From positions 1,054,001 through 1,118,000 of the forward strand of contig JAQFVV010012671.1 of NCBI GenBank assembly GCA_028023455.1: a DNA stretch of 64,000 nt, read 5' to 3'. Each line of letters opens with the position of its first letter. Position 1 is the first letter of the stretch. The notes beneath the pieces were generated by a model. It had not been told where the DNA came from. It did no database searches and was given only the letters and a program-made list of their open reading frames with translations. Positions 39,481 through 51,069 of this stretch are shown here, piece after piece. The position numbers and the translations under genes are program-made. Source of the stretch: Epiperipatus broadwayi. Its lineage: Eukaryota > Onychophora > Udeonychophora > Euonychophora > Peripatidae.

Positions 39481-40221
39481 ATACTAGATATTTTATATAT
39501 TTATTTATAATTATCTCTTGATTTATACTTTTTTATTTATTTTTAAGAGCAAAGTTAAAGAATGTCTTTCAAATGTTGTGGCTTATTCCACTAGGTTGAA
39601 TTATGGGATCATTTACCGTTATCACAAAAGCTACTTTTAATAATTTGTTTTTTTTTCTCCTTTTGTTTCTCTGCCTAATATTCTTGTTTTCACCCAAATT
39701 GGAACAATGCATAATCTATCACTTTAGATGCATCTGTATTTTTCGCTCTAATCATTATTTTATACTTTTTTAATTGTTTTTTGATGCAGAGGCAAATTTT
39801 ACAGATATATGTTCTCACATTCACATAATATTTCATAAATGTAGTTCTTATTTTCAGCATTTCAATTTAGGTTTTATAGAGGTTAGGATTCTTTGCAATA
39901 TATTATGGTTTGAAAATAGTTCTGTTATTCTAACAATATCAATTTTTGTTTGTGTCCTAATTCTACTGTGAATTTAACTGGACATATGTTTTTAATGTAT
40001 GTCCAGTATGTTTGTAATAGTGCCTCACCAAGGGTCCATATAATGAATTTATTGATATAGCAAAACTAGATTTTTGTTGGAGGAGTAGTTTCTATAACTG
40101 TGGTTTCAAGCTCTTCTATGCAAATAAAGATAATAAAAAATGGTGAAGCTATAATCATGATTTAATTTTACTGGAGAATAATTTTGTATTGCACTGAAAG
40201 TATGTTGTTATTATGGGAATG

Positions 40222-40511
40222 GGTACTTGGGGAAATACTGTCCTGCCACCTGGTGGGCTAAATTGCTGGGTAGTTGCTGTTTAGCAGACGATGTAAGCTG
40301 GATCGGTTTACCTATGGCTATCACCCCCACCAAGCAGGGCAGTAGTGCTGGCAGCTACTTGGCATAATGTTCCTGTGCGTACTCATGGTGAACAGCGCCA
40401 TCTAGCGGCTGGAACTTGCATTGTCTGCTTTGGGCCCTACTCTGAATATTTCTGCTACTTTTGCAGAAATGACGTCTCTAGCAGTGGCAGGACAGTATTT
40501 CCCCAAGTACC
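40222..40511. mobile_element. Small non-coding DNA transposon (MITE), GC-richer than surroundings
   Basis: 290 bp with perfect 28-bp terminal inverted repeats (40222-40249 and 40484-40511), beginning GGTACTTGGGGAAATACT. It is much richer in G+C than the DNA around it and carries an inner hairpin, atttctgc...gcagaaat, near 40447-40470. If the true ends are CTTGGGG...CCCCAAG, the target duplication is TA (Tc1/mariner-like), but the match continues into GG/CC, so the superfamily is open. The frame 40345-40629 crosses the right end and is not a gene. Confidence 0.8.
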
Positions 40512-41193
40512 AATATTTTTATACAACAATAAATATTTCCTCACTAAGTACAACAACATTTATACATATTCCAGTAATAAAACACTGTTGACTGTAATAG
40601 AAATATTAAATGATGATGATATCCTATAAACCAGAATAACTTTTCCTATTAATAATATAATAAAAGTTAACATTTTGCACAACAACATATTTTCAATAGA
40701 ATACAGAATTCTTTTAATAAAATCAAAGTATAAATATAAGTTTATTACTATTACTTTTGTATCCACAGCCAAAAATACTACTCTAAATCCACCCAAAATC
40801 TATTTTTGTTATGTCAATGGTACATTTGTTGTATGGCCACATATTAAAACACTATTAAAAACATTCTAGATACATATATTCAATTAAAATCACAAAGTAG
40901 AAATTCAACAAAAGGGTACCTTATGAGAAAATCAAAACTACTGTCAAAAACTTCTACACAAAGAAAATACTTAGCATGTATATTTCATGACAGAAATACA
41001 AAAAATATGAAATTATATTACCCCTATGGAACAGTGAAAAAGAAATTTATTCAGAAATTATGATATAGAAAAAGAAAAATCTAATTGTAATCAAAGGCAA
41101 AACTCTCCATACAGTAGTGCCATCCTGTGCCAACCAGAGTAATCAATGGATGCCAGAAGGCTTGTGCATAAAATCCCTATCTAGTGCCTACTC

Positions 41194-41252
41194 ATCCAAT
41201 ATCCCCAGACTAGTTTATGGCTTGTGGCCATCATCAGTGAGGAGCCTTGGAT
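41194..41252 (-). ncRNA. Hammerhead ribozyme motif with mutated catalytic core
   Basis: CUGAUGA, stem II (UGGC/GCCA) and the GUC triplet are intact, but GAAA reads UAAA. The changed base is the conserved core G12, so self-cleavage should be lost in this copy. Stem I is fully paired, as in the intact copy. Confidence 0.65.
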
Positions 41253-41893
41253 CTGAGAGCATGCACCTAGATCTTAGGATCTAATGCAACCCTCCAGCAG
41301 CTACCTTTTAACTCTACTTTACCACAAAACTATGAGAATGAAATTGAAAACACAATAATATTTTCAATCTAAGCTCAATAGCTTATATAGTCATATGGGT
41401 CTGAACTCAATTCAGTACCCATACATTTTGGTATTTTTGGCTCTTTAACAACCATAGCCACCACTATCCTATTAGGCAGGATTGGTGTTAAATGACTAAA
41501 CATCACATGATCACCATCTCTTATATTAGCACATAATTGTTGTAAACAAAGGCAAAACTTTCCATACAGTAGTGTCACCCTCTGCCAACCAGAGTAATCA
41601 ATGGATGCCAGAAGGCTTCTGCATAAAATTCCTATCTAGTGCCTACTAATCCAATATCTCAAGACTAGTTTCTGGCTTGTGATCATCGGCTATGGTTGTT
41701 TAAGAGCTAAAGACACCAAAATGTATGGGTACTGAATTGAATTCAGACCCATATGACTATATAAGCTATTGAGCTTAGATTGAAAATATTGTGTTTTCAA
41801 ATTTCATTGTCATAGTTTCATAGTAAAGTAGAGTTAAAAGGTGGCTGATGGAGGGTTGCATTAGATCCTAAGATCTAGGTGCAATGCGCTCAG

Positions 41894-41952
41894 ATCCAAG
41901 GCTCCTCACTGATGATGGCCACAAGCCAGAAACTAGTCTGGGGATATTGGAT
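41894..41952 (+). ncRNA. Intact type I hammerhead ribozyme motif
   Basis: Every element is present. Stem I outer AUCCAA (41894-41899) pairs with UUGGAU (41947-41952), and inner UCCUCA (41903-41908) pairs with UGGGGA (41939-41944), with GGC and UA as the internal loop between them. Core CUGAUGA is at 41909-41915. Stem II is UGGC (41916-41919) with GCCA (41925-41928) and loop CACAA. GAAA is at 41929-41932. Stem III is only two base pairs closed by UA (41932-41937). The cleavage triplet GUC ends at 41938, so the cut should fall between 41938 and 41939. The tiny stem III resembles newt satellite and Penelope-like hammerheads, which often work as dimers. Self-cleavage is predicted, not shown. Confidence 0.8.
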
Positions 41953-42744
41953 GAGTAGACACTAGATAGGGAGTTTATGCACAAGCCTTCTGGCTTCCAT
42001 TGATTACTCTGGTTGGCACAGGGTGGCACTACTGTATGGAGAGTTTTGCCTTTGTTTACAACAATTATGTGCTAGTATAAGAGATGGTGATCATGTGATG
42101 TTTAGTGGTTTAAAAATCTAATTTAGAAAGAATTTTCATGAAGAATGAATTATCTGTAAGATGTCATTAAAAAAACATTAAATAGATAATAAAAGAAATG
42201 ACAAAAAAAATCCCAAAACCAGATATTGTAGTATATCCATATGTACCAAAAATAACAAATAAGCTTAAGAAAATCTGCAATCAATATAAAACCAGACCAG
42301 TTTTTCAATACACCAACACACTATGAGTAATTTTAATCTTTACAAAATCTAAACTTGGAAAGCTTTTCAGCAAGGACTGTATTTATGAAATACCATTTGA
42401 ATGTGAAATATCAGTAAAATTAGTTGCTTATCAAAAAACATTAAAATAACATAAAACAGTGACAGAGAGAAAAAGATATATGTCTCTAAAGTATACATGG
42501 TGCATATATTAATGGAATATGTGCTTGATTGGGGACAACATAATAATATTAGACATAGAGAAAAAAAGAAAAGAAAAAAAATTTAAAGAAGCTATTCACA
42601 TACCAATAACAAATAATCCATAAGTAATCCTATTGTAAAAATCTATATGTTTGAAAGCCTCTCATTTGATTTTGCCCTTAAAAATAAAAACTTAAAAAAC
42701 CACAAGAACTTTCATAGATAAATATATAAAACTTCTACTGTCTA

Positions 42745-42860
42745 CCGCTTTTCAAAGAATAACCTAGTTGGTTAGAATATCATCTTAAATGAAATATTCA
42801 TGAATCTAAAGATCACTCTTCAATATTTTTTTTTGGTATCTATATCACTGGACAAGTACC
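42745..42860 (+). repeat. tRNA-derived SINE, family E, copy 2
   Basis: Box-A-like 'aacctagttggttagaat' at about 42760, followed by the same middle part as 39.4 kb read in the opposite direction. No intact box B. Confidence 0.45.
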
Positions 42861-43416
42861 TACACCTCAAAAAGAGAGGAGAATAATATGACTCAAAATA
42901 TTATATTTTATATATTATGTTTTATATTAACTTAAGTGCTTTTATGATCAATTTAATCTATTTAGAACGATATAAATAAAATTAGATTTTTTAAAAAAAC
43001 AGTTAAATATTCAATTAGTCAATGGAAGTAGACCAATATACAAAAAAAATGTCACCAACACAAAGTTTCAGACAATTGGTAAAAAGAGAAATGTATCTAA
43101 GTTACTTTTAAAAGATGTTATTAATATGATTTTGAAGACACTTTCTGATCTTTTGCAAATACATTTAAATATATATATATGCATATTGTCTTATCTACTA
43201 TTAAAAAATAAGTGCAGAACAAGATATTAAGATAATTGCAGCTGAAGATCGTCATACTCACGGAAGTGATGTTTAATAAGCTATCCACTTGAAATTTGTC
43301 ATTAAATTGAACAACTTCAAAAATAGATTTATCATTACTGCAATCTCTACAATAAATAAAAAATAATTACTATTTTTGTAATTTAATTATGTGGTTAATT
43401 AAAATAATAATAATAA

Positions 43417-43569
43417 AAAACTCTCCATACAGAAGTGCCATTCAGTGCAATCCAGAGTTGATTACTCTGGCTTGCACTGAGTGGCACTACTGTATGGAGA
43501 GTTTTGCCTGATTTAATAACAGTTATGAGAAAGCATAAGAAATTGTGATCATATGATGTTTAGTGATGT
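43417..43569. mobile_element. Family C mini-foldback
   Basis: About 150 bp: the outermost part of a family C unit in both directions around a short centre (ccagagttgattactctgg). Folds into a hairpin along 'ctctccatacag.agtgcc'. No ribozyme core is left. The target duplication is not clear because the left flank is an AAT microsatellite. Confidence 0.75.
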
Positions 43570-44399
43570 AATAAGAAAGCTTAAGGTTATTTTCAAATCA
43601 TCCTCAAACAAAAAAAAAGTTTTGATTATGAAAACAGTGTGCATATTAAGTTCTTTGTATGAAGCTGAATTGAGTAAATAAAGTTGAAATATACAATGAT
43701 AATTAATCATCATAAATAATAGTTTCCACTTTCTGAATATAATTTATTATAGTATTCAATATTAGAGTTGAATCATAAATTTTTATTTTACTAAGATGCA
43801 TATAATACTTAAAATCTTCCAAATAATTTTATTATATTTTTTTTATAGAACAGAAATTTTGATGTCAAGAAATATACATGTATCATTTCCCATTATGGTC
43901 ATAATATTTTCCCAAACTCTGTGAATTTTTTGAAAGTAAAGTGATTATTTATATAGTTCTTATATGTAAGAGCATAGTAAAATCTTTTATATATATATAA
44001 ATTCATAATCTTCTATTTCTTTCCAAAAAACATTATTTTCATAATTAACAATGAACATGTATATATAATATATTATCATACATATTCCAACTTTCAACTA
44101 TTTTACATCATTACAGTCATTTTCAAGAATATCACCCTACCGCAACTTTTTTTATTATTCTTCCTTTTTACGTCACCTAAGTATAAATCTATTTTAATGT
44201 ATTAAAAAACACATTTTATATAAATATTCTATCTATCTATAAATCAATACAAAGAAATGTGTTGTAATAGGGCTAAAAGAGTAATCTTTTTCTATTTTAT
44301 CACATAACCTATCACATGATTTCAGTTTAAATATTGCTGTTCTAGTATCATATTTTACATCTTCTCTGTAAGTTTTGGTAAGCAATAATATATGTCAGA

Positions 44400-44830
44400 T
44401 GATAGTGCTTAATAAATTCCTAACCTGTGCTTTTCTATCCAAAATCCTGACTAGTTCCAAGATTTATGGTTTCACCAGTGAGGGACTTTGGATCTTGTAA
44501 CAATTTAACTGTATCTTTATGATCTAATATATTTTTTTTCAGCTCTTATCATTTATCTCTATCTTATACTACCAAACTATTAGTCCAAACTGAAAAAACA
44601 TATACATGTTCTAAATCTAAGCCAACTTGCATGTATTCATATAAATCTATGTCCAGTTCAGTTTCTATATATTATGGTAACTTTGGTTTATTTAATAAAT
44701 ATTATCACCTCTATCCTGCAGCCAAGATCAAAGTTTCTCACTGATAAAAGTCACACATTTGAAACTAGTCTGGAGATTTTGAATATAAGCACTTCTCACT
44801 TGGCATCTATAACTGCTTAGCAAACCTTAT
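44400..44830 (-). mobile_element. Highly diverged family C copy
   Basis: The order of landmarks follows family C (gactagtt...; caccagtgaggga.tttggatct; gatctaat; accaaactat; gtccagttcag), with a reversed end piece at about 44720-44800. The hammerhead core is damaged (CUGGUGA in place of CUGAUGA). It shows that the family has been in this genome for a long time. Confidence 0.6.
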
Positions 44831-46082
44831 AGTAAGTGGCATAAAGAAGGTAAAAAAGCATGCTACTTTTTCTATTTTCTGAATATCTAATAAAAAAATG
44901 AAATGGTTAATCATTTAGATCACATGACATTTCAGCAAAGAAGTGATACGCTGATCATCAATCTAGGAATCTTTATCTGTCAACTTTGTTATATTACCAC
45001 AGTATGAAACCATATAGAGAACTATTTATCATTGTGTATGTGTACTTACTTATTGAGTAATTAGGAATACTAGGAAATAGCACTACATCATTATTGATGA
45101 AGGTGTCTTACTATTGCTTACCAAAGTTTTTTATCATTTTTTTTATAATGGTGCACTGTAAAATTTAATGAGCTTGAATGCTCAAATTGATAAGCCCCTT
45201 ACATCATTAAGAATTGAATAAAATAATAATTTCTTGCAATATTAAGAATTTAATACAGTTTAATAATAAACTTGATCATTATCATATATGATTTCAAAGA
45301 TATCCTTTTGTATATATAAAAATTCTCAGTAATAGTAAGTCAGCATTATATGTTTTTTTTTTCATATTATTCCAAGAATATTACTCTAAAGCTATCTACT
45401 GTCGCTTAAGTAATTAATATTATCAGATGTTATAGTGCTATAATATTCCTATGACAAAACCTATGAATTAATCTGAAGATGTGACTATTGTAACACTATA
45501 CTGTCTGGTATCCATTTATAAATCAAGCTTGCAGGGGGTGGCAGTAAAGTGAAAAACATTACTCTTAGTATAGTACTCCTATAAAAATAATGTTATATTA
45601 TCTGATGATAAGAAGATTTATGAATTTTGTTAAAAAGTTTTGAGATAAAAATATATTTGCTTGAGTTCATTCATAAGAAAAACAATCAAATAGTTTATTT
45701 CTTAGGAGTTTATAAGAAATTTGAGCATGGAAAGTTGCAGAGCTAAGCCATGAGCTATGGATCTTAAGCTCCAGAAACTGCCACTTTATCATTGCACAAA
45801 CCATGCAAGGGAATCTATTTACTATAAAGTATGCATAATTGTGAAAATATATAACTTTAAACAAAACTTATCAAGTAAATATGAGTAATGAATTTGTTTT
45901 GATAACAAGTTTATATTTATAATATGAAAATACCATAAACAAATTGAACTGTATTTGTTTGAAAGTTTGTGTTGATGGTGTTGCAGTTGTAATTACATGT
46001 CGGACTAATTCCTTCACCTAATAATAATTATTAAATACTTTTAGATAAACTCTAACTTTATTTAAATTTTTTAAATATAATC
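44831..46082. other. AT-rich DNA, nothing recognised
   Basis: The 65-codon minus-strand frame at 45667-45864 has no motif. Confidence 0.45.
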
Positions 46083-46380
46083 AACTGTTAGTAATAACAC
46101 ACAGATTAGTATATAACACAATGTTTCAAGAGGTATTATTTTTCCTTTTTCTTCAAATCTAGCTGGTCTGATGGGGATCTTTAGATTCATGAATATTGAA
46201 TTTAAGGTTTTAATTCTAAGCAACTAATATTCATAAATCTAATGGTCCCAGGTTCAATTCCTCACTAGATACAATCACTAGTCAGACCAGCAATACTTGA
46301 AGAGTAAAAGGGAACAAAACCACTCAAAACATTGTGTTATGTAGAACAGGTGAATGTGTTTGAAAATTTTAAAGTTTGAA
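46083..46380. repeat. tRNA-derived SINE, family E, foldback copy
   Basis: The left half is a family E piece in one direction, and from about 46200 the sequence turns back. The right half has a clear box-B-like stretch, ggttcaattcc (about 46253-46263). Outer parts pair (ctggtctga / tcagaccag), so the locus is an inverted repeat of one SINE half. Confidence 0.5.
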
Positions 46381-46493
46381 TTTTTCTAAAAAACATTTAA
46401 TAATTAGCATTTAATGATGTAGATAGTCCAACATATAGATTTGAATCCAAATATATATATATATATATTAATTCATGTTCTATATATATATAT

Positions 46494-47905
46494 TGTAATG
46501 TTCTTCATGTTTTGCTAGTTTCTGGTAGGCTTTCTTTTACACACTATAAAGTGAAAGTTAATCAAGCTATGGAGAAAGAAATATATCTTGTTCCTATTTC
46601 CAAAAACATAGCTATATTTTCTGATTAACTGGCCTATTAATTATTATGACAGGAATTGCCGACGAGGTTCGTTTTAATTTTCAATAGACTCCTAACTTCC
46701 TCATATCCCATAATTTTGACACAAGTAACTAAAAGGTCGGGGTTATGATTTCCTGTAACTTTATTTTTTTAGAGAGTATTATTCCAGGGGCTTAATCATC
46801 AAATATTGACAAAAGTAAATTATACACTGGAATCCTAGCAAATTATACACTGGAATCCTAATAAACTAACATTAATAAATTTAATAACTATCATTAATAA
46901 TGCACAATGAATAGTTGATATTAAAAATAAATATTTTTATTCTAACAAATTAAAATATTAAAAACACATATTACCAATAAGTTGGAAAGAATACATGCAT
47001 GCTAATCAAGACATGAATCAAATAATTAAAACAGTTTCACCATTAAAGTTCACTTCCAAGTTTCTTCTAGAAAGTTCTTTAAATGAATGTCTGCATCAGG
47101 ATTATATTATAAGCTTAATTTAGTTACAATCGGGATATGAATAATCTTACCGGTAAGTTTTGTAGTACGTGTTTTGAAAAGCTCATTGAAGTCAACTAGT
47201 TTCCTTCTGTTGACATTTTTGTAGGTTCTTGGCCCATCCTAATGGCTAGAATTGATGGTTTTTTCTGAGTGACCTATACGATGAAAGGTATCTATAAATG
47301 CATCGGTTCTACTTTGCATGACAATTCACCTTAGCATATGAGGAGTGGTAGTCCTGCATATGAGTAGTCTGGGATAGGATATTTTCTCTATCTTGGACCT
47401 AATGGAAGATTCTAGTTAAGGAAAAGACAAAGACCCAGTTTTAAGTTTTTCTGACCTTTTATAGTCACGATCCATTTTTAGACTTCTCTGTGCGTCTATT
47501 TTCTTTTGTCCTTTTATCAGCATACAAGATAATAATAATCTTGTACACTCTTTCTTAAATTTAAATTACAAAGTCTTTTTCTTTTCAGCATAATTCAGCC
47601 ATCTTTAATTAGCTTCCGAAAAAAAGTTTTAATGATTGTAATCTTTTATTTCGGAATTTTTCTTTTTATTTATTTGGATTAGTAATCTGTGTGTCTTGTA
47701 TTCTTTCCAATTTTAACTTTTATTTTTAATTATATATGAACAAAAAAGTTAACTTCATTGTATGTTTAAAACAAAAAAAAATTACACAAACTAAAAAAAA
47801 AATTAAAATGCATCAATTTAAAAGATCTTTAAATTTACTTTTTTTTTTTAGTTTTTAAATATTTTAAATGCCAATATCTTTGGACTATTTACTTTTAGAC
47901 GTACA
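46494..47905 (-). mobile_element. Solo LTR of family A
   Basis: 1412 bp with TG...CA ends (TGTAATG...ACGTACA), flanked on both sides by ATAT (46490-46493 and 47906-47909) in an (AT)n tract. Aligns along its length with 134-1535 but is more diverged. No internal region remains, so it is probably the product of LTR-LTR recombination. It keeps the paired hairpin (arms 46556-46571 and 46607-46630) with compensatory changes. Confidence 0.75.
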
Positions 47906-49104
47906 ATATATATATATATTGTAAGGGTACAAGTTGACATATGGAGGTGCCACTAGATAGTATGCCTGGAACCAAACCCCCTAAACTATGTTATTTCATT
48001 TGACCTATAGATGTTTGGTCTTAATTTATTTTACCAGCCATCATGTATTCCCAATTAAATTATCTATTTAAATACAAGAACACCCACCAGGCTCTTAATG
48101 AATCCTCACACAATAGTGTTAATACAAAACTAGACAAATAACACTAGGAATAATCAAACATTTTATTGGATTTTTTAATACTGTTTATTTATTCTCATAA
48201 TACACTTTGAAGTAAATGATTTGTTCTATTATAACATCAGATACTCTCTTTTTTTTTCTTCTTTTCAGTCACTCACAACTCCTGGCCTGGAGACAAAGAT
48301 TCTATTTTCTTCCAAGCAAACTAAATCCATTCCTGAGAAGTATGAATTGTCAAATCTAATTTTGTTTTCATAGAGCAACCATCATTCAATAAAACAAATT
48401 GATGTGGGAGTATGAGTTATCTCTCCCATTAATAAGGCCAAAACCTAAAGTAAGAAGATAACAAAAAAATAGGTAAGTTAATAGTTAATCTAGACATAGA
48501 GACCAGAGTATTATCCTAATTTTCTAATGGATGAAATCCCCACTTCCATGTTAAGGCTATCCTGATCACATATGGGCAACTGATATTTAAATTAAATACC
48601 AGATCTCCCCTCTATTTAGAATGTTTGCTTAAAATTATTATTCAACTATACAAAAATCTTGAAACAAATCTCCTTTCCCTACTATACCTTATCAATCACT
48701 TAGGGAAGAGGTTAAGAATAGACCGAAACATTTATTTTCACTTATACAAAAACCAATCTTCGAAACAATTATATATGATTGTTGTTAAATAATTATAAAT
48801 AAAAGAAAGAAAGAAAAAAATCTATTTACATAATTTTAAGTTTTAAATTGCACTTTACACAAAAAAGTGAAGCCTATTATTATTAGAAAAGAATTATACA
48901 GTTGAATACTTTCAGAGAACTTAAGTCTCCATATTCATAGCCTACTTAAAGCAAAGTTTAGCGGTAATTTAGGCAAAATTTATGTAAAGTTTTCATTCAT
49001 AAAGACCATTTTCTAGAGATTGCAAAGTACGATTCTTTTCAGTTTATTGCATAGTTGTCATTTGCAATAAAGCATGCCTCCTTAATCTTTCATTTCATAT
49101 CATT

Positions 49105-49345
49105 ATGTCCATAGTGGGTTTGAACACATGGCCTGTTGTTTTTTGGTGCTCAAAAATATGGATTTTTTTTTCAGTATTATTTAGAGCTCTCCTGTATAAA
49201 TAATGATGTTGAGATGTTCTGGTTGTATTGTTGACATGGGTCTCTCCATAATATGCTGCTCTATATCCATTTTATAAACTGCTTGGACTATTTGATTAGC
49301 AAGTATTTTGTCTTTGGTATTGTTTATCATTCTATTTGTTGAAGG
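49105..49345 (-). pseudogene. GIY-YIG endonuclease remnant, left (inverted) arm
   Basis: Mirror copy of the piece at 49528-49803, more decayed and broken by stops. The reverse complement matches over the same block that encodes the first half of the domain. It proves the inverted layout but is not coding. Confidence 0.65.
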
Positions 49346-49527
49346 TGGGGTGTGGAATCCTAGTTTGAAGGACTTAGCAAATATTTTATATTTCCTAGCA
49401 ATTGCTAGAAATATTATAAAATATTTGTAGAGTCCTTCAAACTAGGATTCCAATTGCTAGGAAATATTATAAAATATTTGCTGAGTCCTTCGGACTAGGA
49501 TTCCACACCTCATCTTCAACAAACAGA

Positions 49528-49896
49528 ATGATAAACAATACCAAAGACAAAATACCTTCTGATCAAATAGCCCAAGCAGTTTATAAAGTGTCATGCCCAA
49601 TCCATGGATGTAAAGTAGCATATTATGGAGAGACCTGTGTGAACATTATCACCAGAACATCTCAACATCATTATTTATACAGGAGAGCTCTAAATAATAC
49701 TGAAAACAATTTCATATTCTTTGAGCACCAAAAAACAACAGGCCATGTGTTTGAACCCACTATGGCACGGACACTGTACACTGAATGTAATGATATGAAA
49801 TGAAAGATTAAGGAGGCATGCTTTCTTGTAAATGTCAACTATGCAATAAACCCAAAAGAATTGTGCTTTGCAATCTCCAGAAAATGGTCTTTATGA
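49528..49896 (+). pseudogene. GIY-YIG endonuclease remnant of a Penelope-like element
   Basis: In the family this domain nicks DNA to prime reverse transcription. Residues 18-24 read VYKVSCP (the GIY half) and 32-36 YYGET (the YIG half). The domain's arginine and histidine region follows (Arg43, His47). EH at 66-67 and TGH at 71-73 fit the family pattern. The frame is closed by TGA at 49801-49803 but goes on in frame for about 30 codons (KIKEACFLVNVNYAINPKE), so the TGA is probably a mutated tryptophan codon. There is no reverse transcriptase upstream because the other arm begins there. Family assignment is by motif and is good; function is lost. Confidence 0.75.
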
Positions 49897-51069
49897 AAAA
49901 AAACTTTGCATAAATTACTACTAAACTTCATTTAAAGTAGGCTATGAATATGGAGACTTAAGTTCTCTGAAAGCACTCAGGCATATAATTCTTTTCTAAT
50001 AATAATAAGCTTCACTTTTTTGAGTAAAGCACAATTTAAAACTTACAACTCAAAGGTGAAGTAAAAAACAAGGATTTTATTACATAATTTTAGTGGAAAA
50101 ATATGTTTTCAGTTCACACTATATAGCTTCCCTAAATTGAATTTATTCATTAAAAAATATGTTATTTATTAACTACTGGAATAGTCTATATCACACATAT
50201 TGCATTCTTAATACTTAGCCAAGTCCATATAAACAGCACTGTTCATCATGCATAGTCTGTCATGTGGATTTATAGTCATATGTTCATGAACAATGAAAGT
50301 GCAAAGATAGTTCTTTTCAAAGGAGAAACCACTCTGATTTATAAAGCATATATTTGGTTCCAAAGTGAGATACTATACCAATGTAAATATACAATTTTGT
50401 TTTCCTTTGCTGTTGGTTTGAACTTTCATGCATTTCTTTTGGGCATAGTGAATTGTTAGCATGAAGGCACTGTGACATTGTTAGTCATGATGAAGGCAAT
50501 TCCCAGGAGGAATGTTCGCTATATTAGCTGGATTCATCATGAGAGTCTTTTCTTTTTTTAAAAAAAAAAGGTCAGTAAAAGAAGTTCTTAATTTTCTCTC
50601 CCCCTTTTAAAGCATTTTTAAAAATTCAAATCTATTATTCACATTTTAGTTCGTAATTTAGCTTAAATCAATAATGAAATAGGAAACAAAAATACACTTT
50701 TTTTTTTCTTTTAGCCATAATCTTTTACTAAATTATTGTCAATTGTTTTCATGTGCAATTAGATTCATCTGATTTACAAATTTAAATTAAACTCCTTTCT
50801 CTTTTTCCTCTCCATAATGGAGTATATCCCCCCCCCCACTAACATTCCAAAGTATAATTATATTTTAGTTAAAAGATGGAAACAAAATTTCAATTAGTTT
50901 TATATATATATATATAATTAATTCAAGCATATTTACAATCATTCTATAGGTAGTGGTATCAATCTATTTATGTCAATAAATCATAGATGTTTATACATAA
51001 ATTTAAAAAATATATATAATACAATATATCACGATATATTTTATTATGAGATGGAAAAATTCCACCTCA

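Larger units (their letters stand above)
41087..42111. mobile_element. Family C compound insertion: two direct units plus one inverted unit
   Basis: A 1025-bp insertion flanked by a perfect 12-bp target duplication, aaaaatctaatt, at 41075-41086 and 42112-42123. Unit 1 (about 41093-41500) and a partial unit 2 (about 41500-41690) run forward, and unit 3 (about 41690-42111) runs in reverse. The single pair of duplications around all three units shows that they entered together. Hammerhead motifs lie at 41194-41252 (-) and 41894-41952 (+); in unit 2 the inversion break falls inside the CUGAUGA core. Confidence 0.88.
48839..50079. mobile_element. Snapback insertion of a Penelope-like element 3' part
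   Basis: A 1241-bp insertion flanked by a 13-bp target duplication, ttacataatttta, at 48826-48838 and 50080-50092. The sister LTR at about 53140 shows the uninterrupted site. The two halves are inverted copies of one fragment meeting near 49400-49500, each containing a GIY-YIG endonuclease coding piece. Penelope-like elements encode reverse transcriptase plus a GIY-YIG endonuclease and make target duplications of this length. No reverse transcriptase remains. Confidence 0.85.
47920..51069 (-). mobile_element. LTR of family D retrotransposon, copy 1, split by a nested insertion
   Basis: Starts TGTAAGGGTACAAG only 14 bp (an AT tract) after the solo A LTR. Aligns with 52215-54135, except for a 1241-bp nested insertion (48839-50079) plus its duplicated target. 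Without those it is about 1.9 kb. The outer ends on the minus strand are TGAGGTGG... and ...CTTACA. No coding capacity. Confidence 0.7.

Noticed and set aside
40345-40629. 94-codon frame in the GC-richer island
   Set aside because: It crosses the right inverted repeat of the MITE into flanking AT-rich DNA. No domain.
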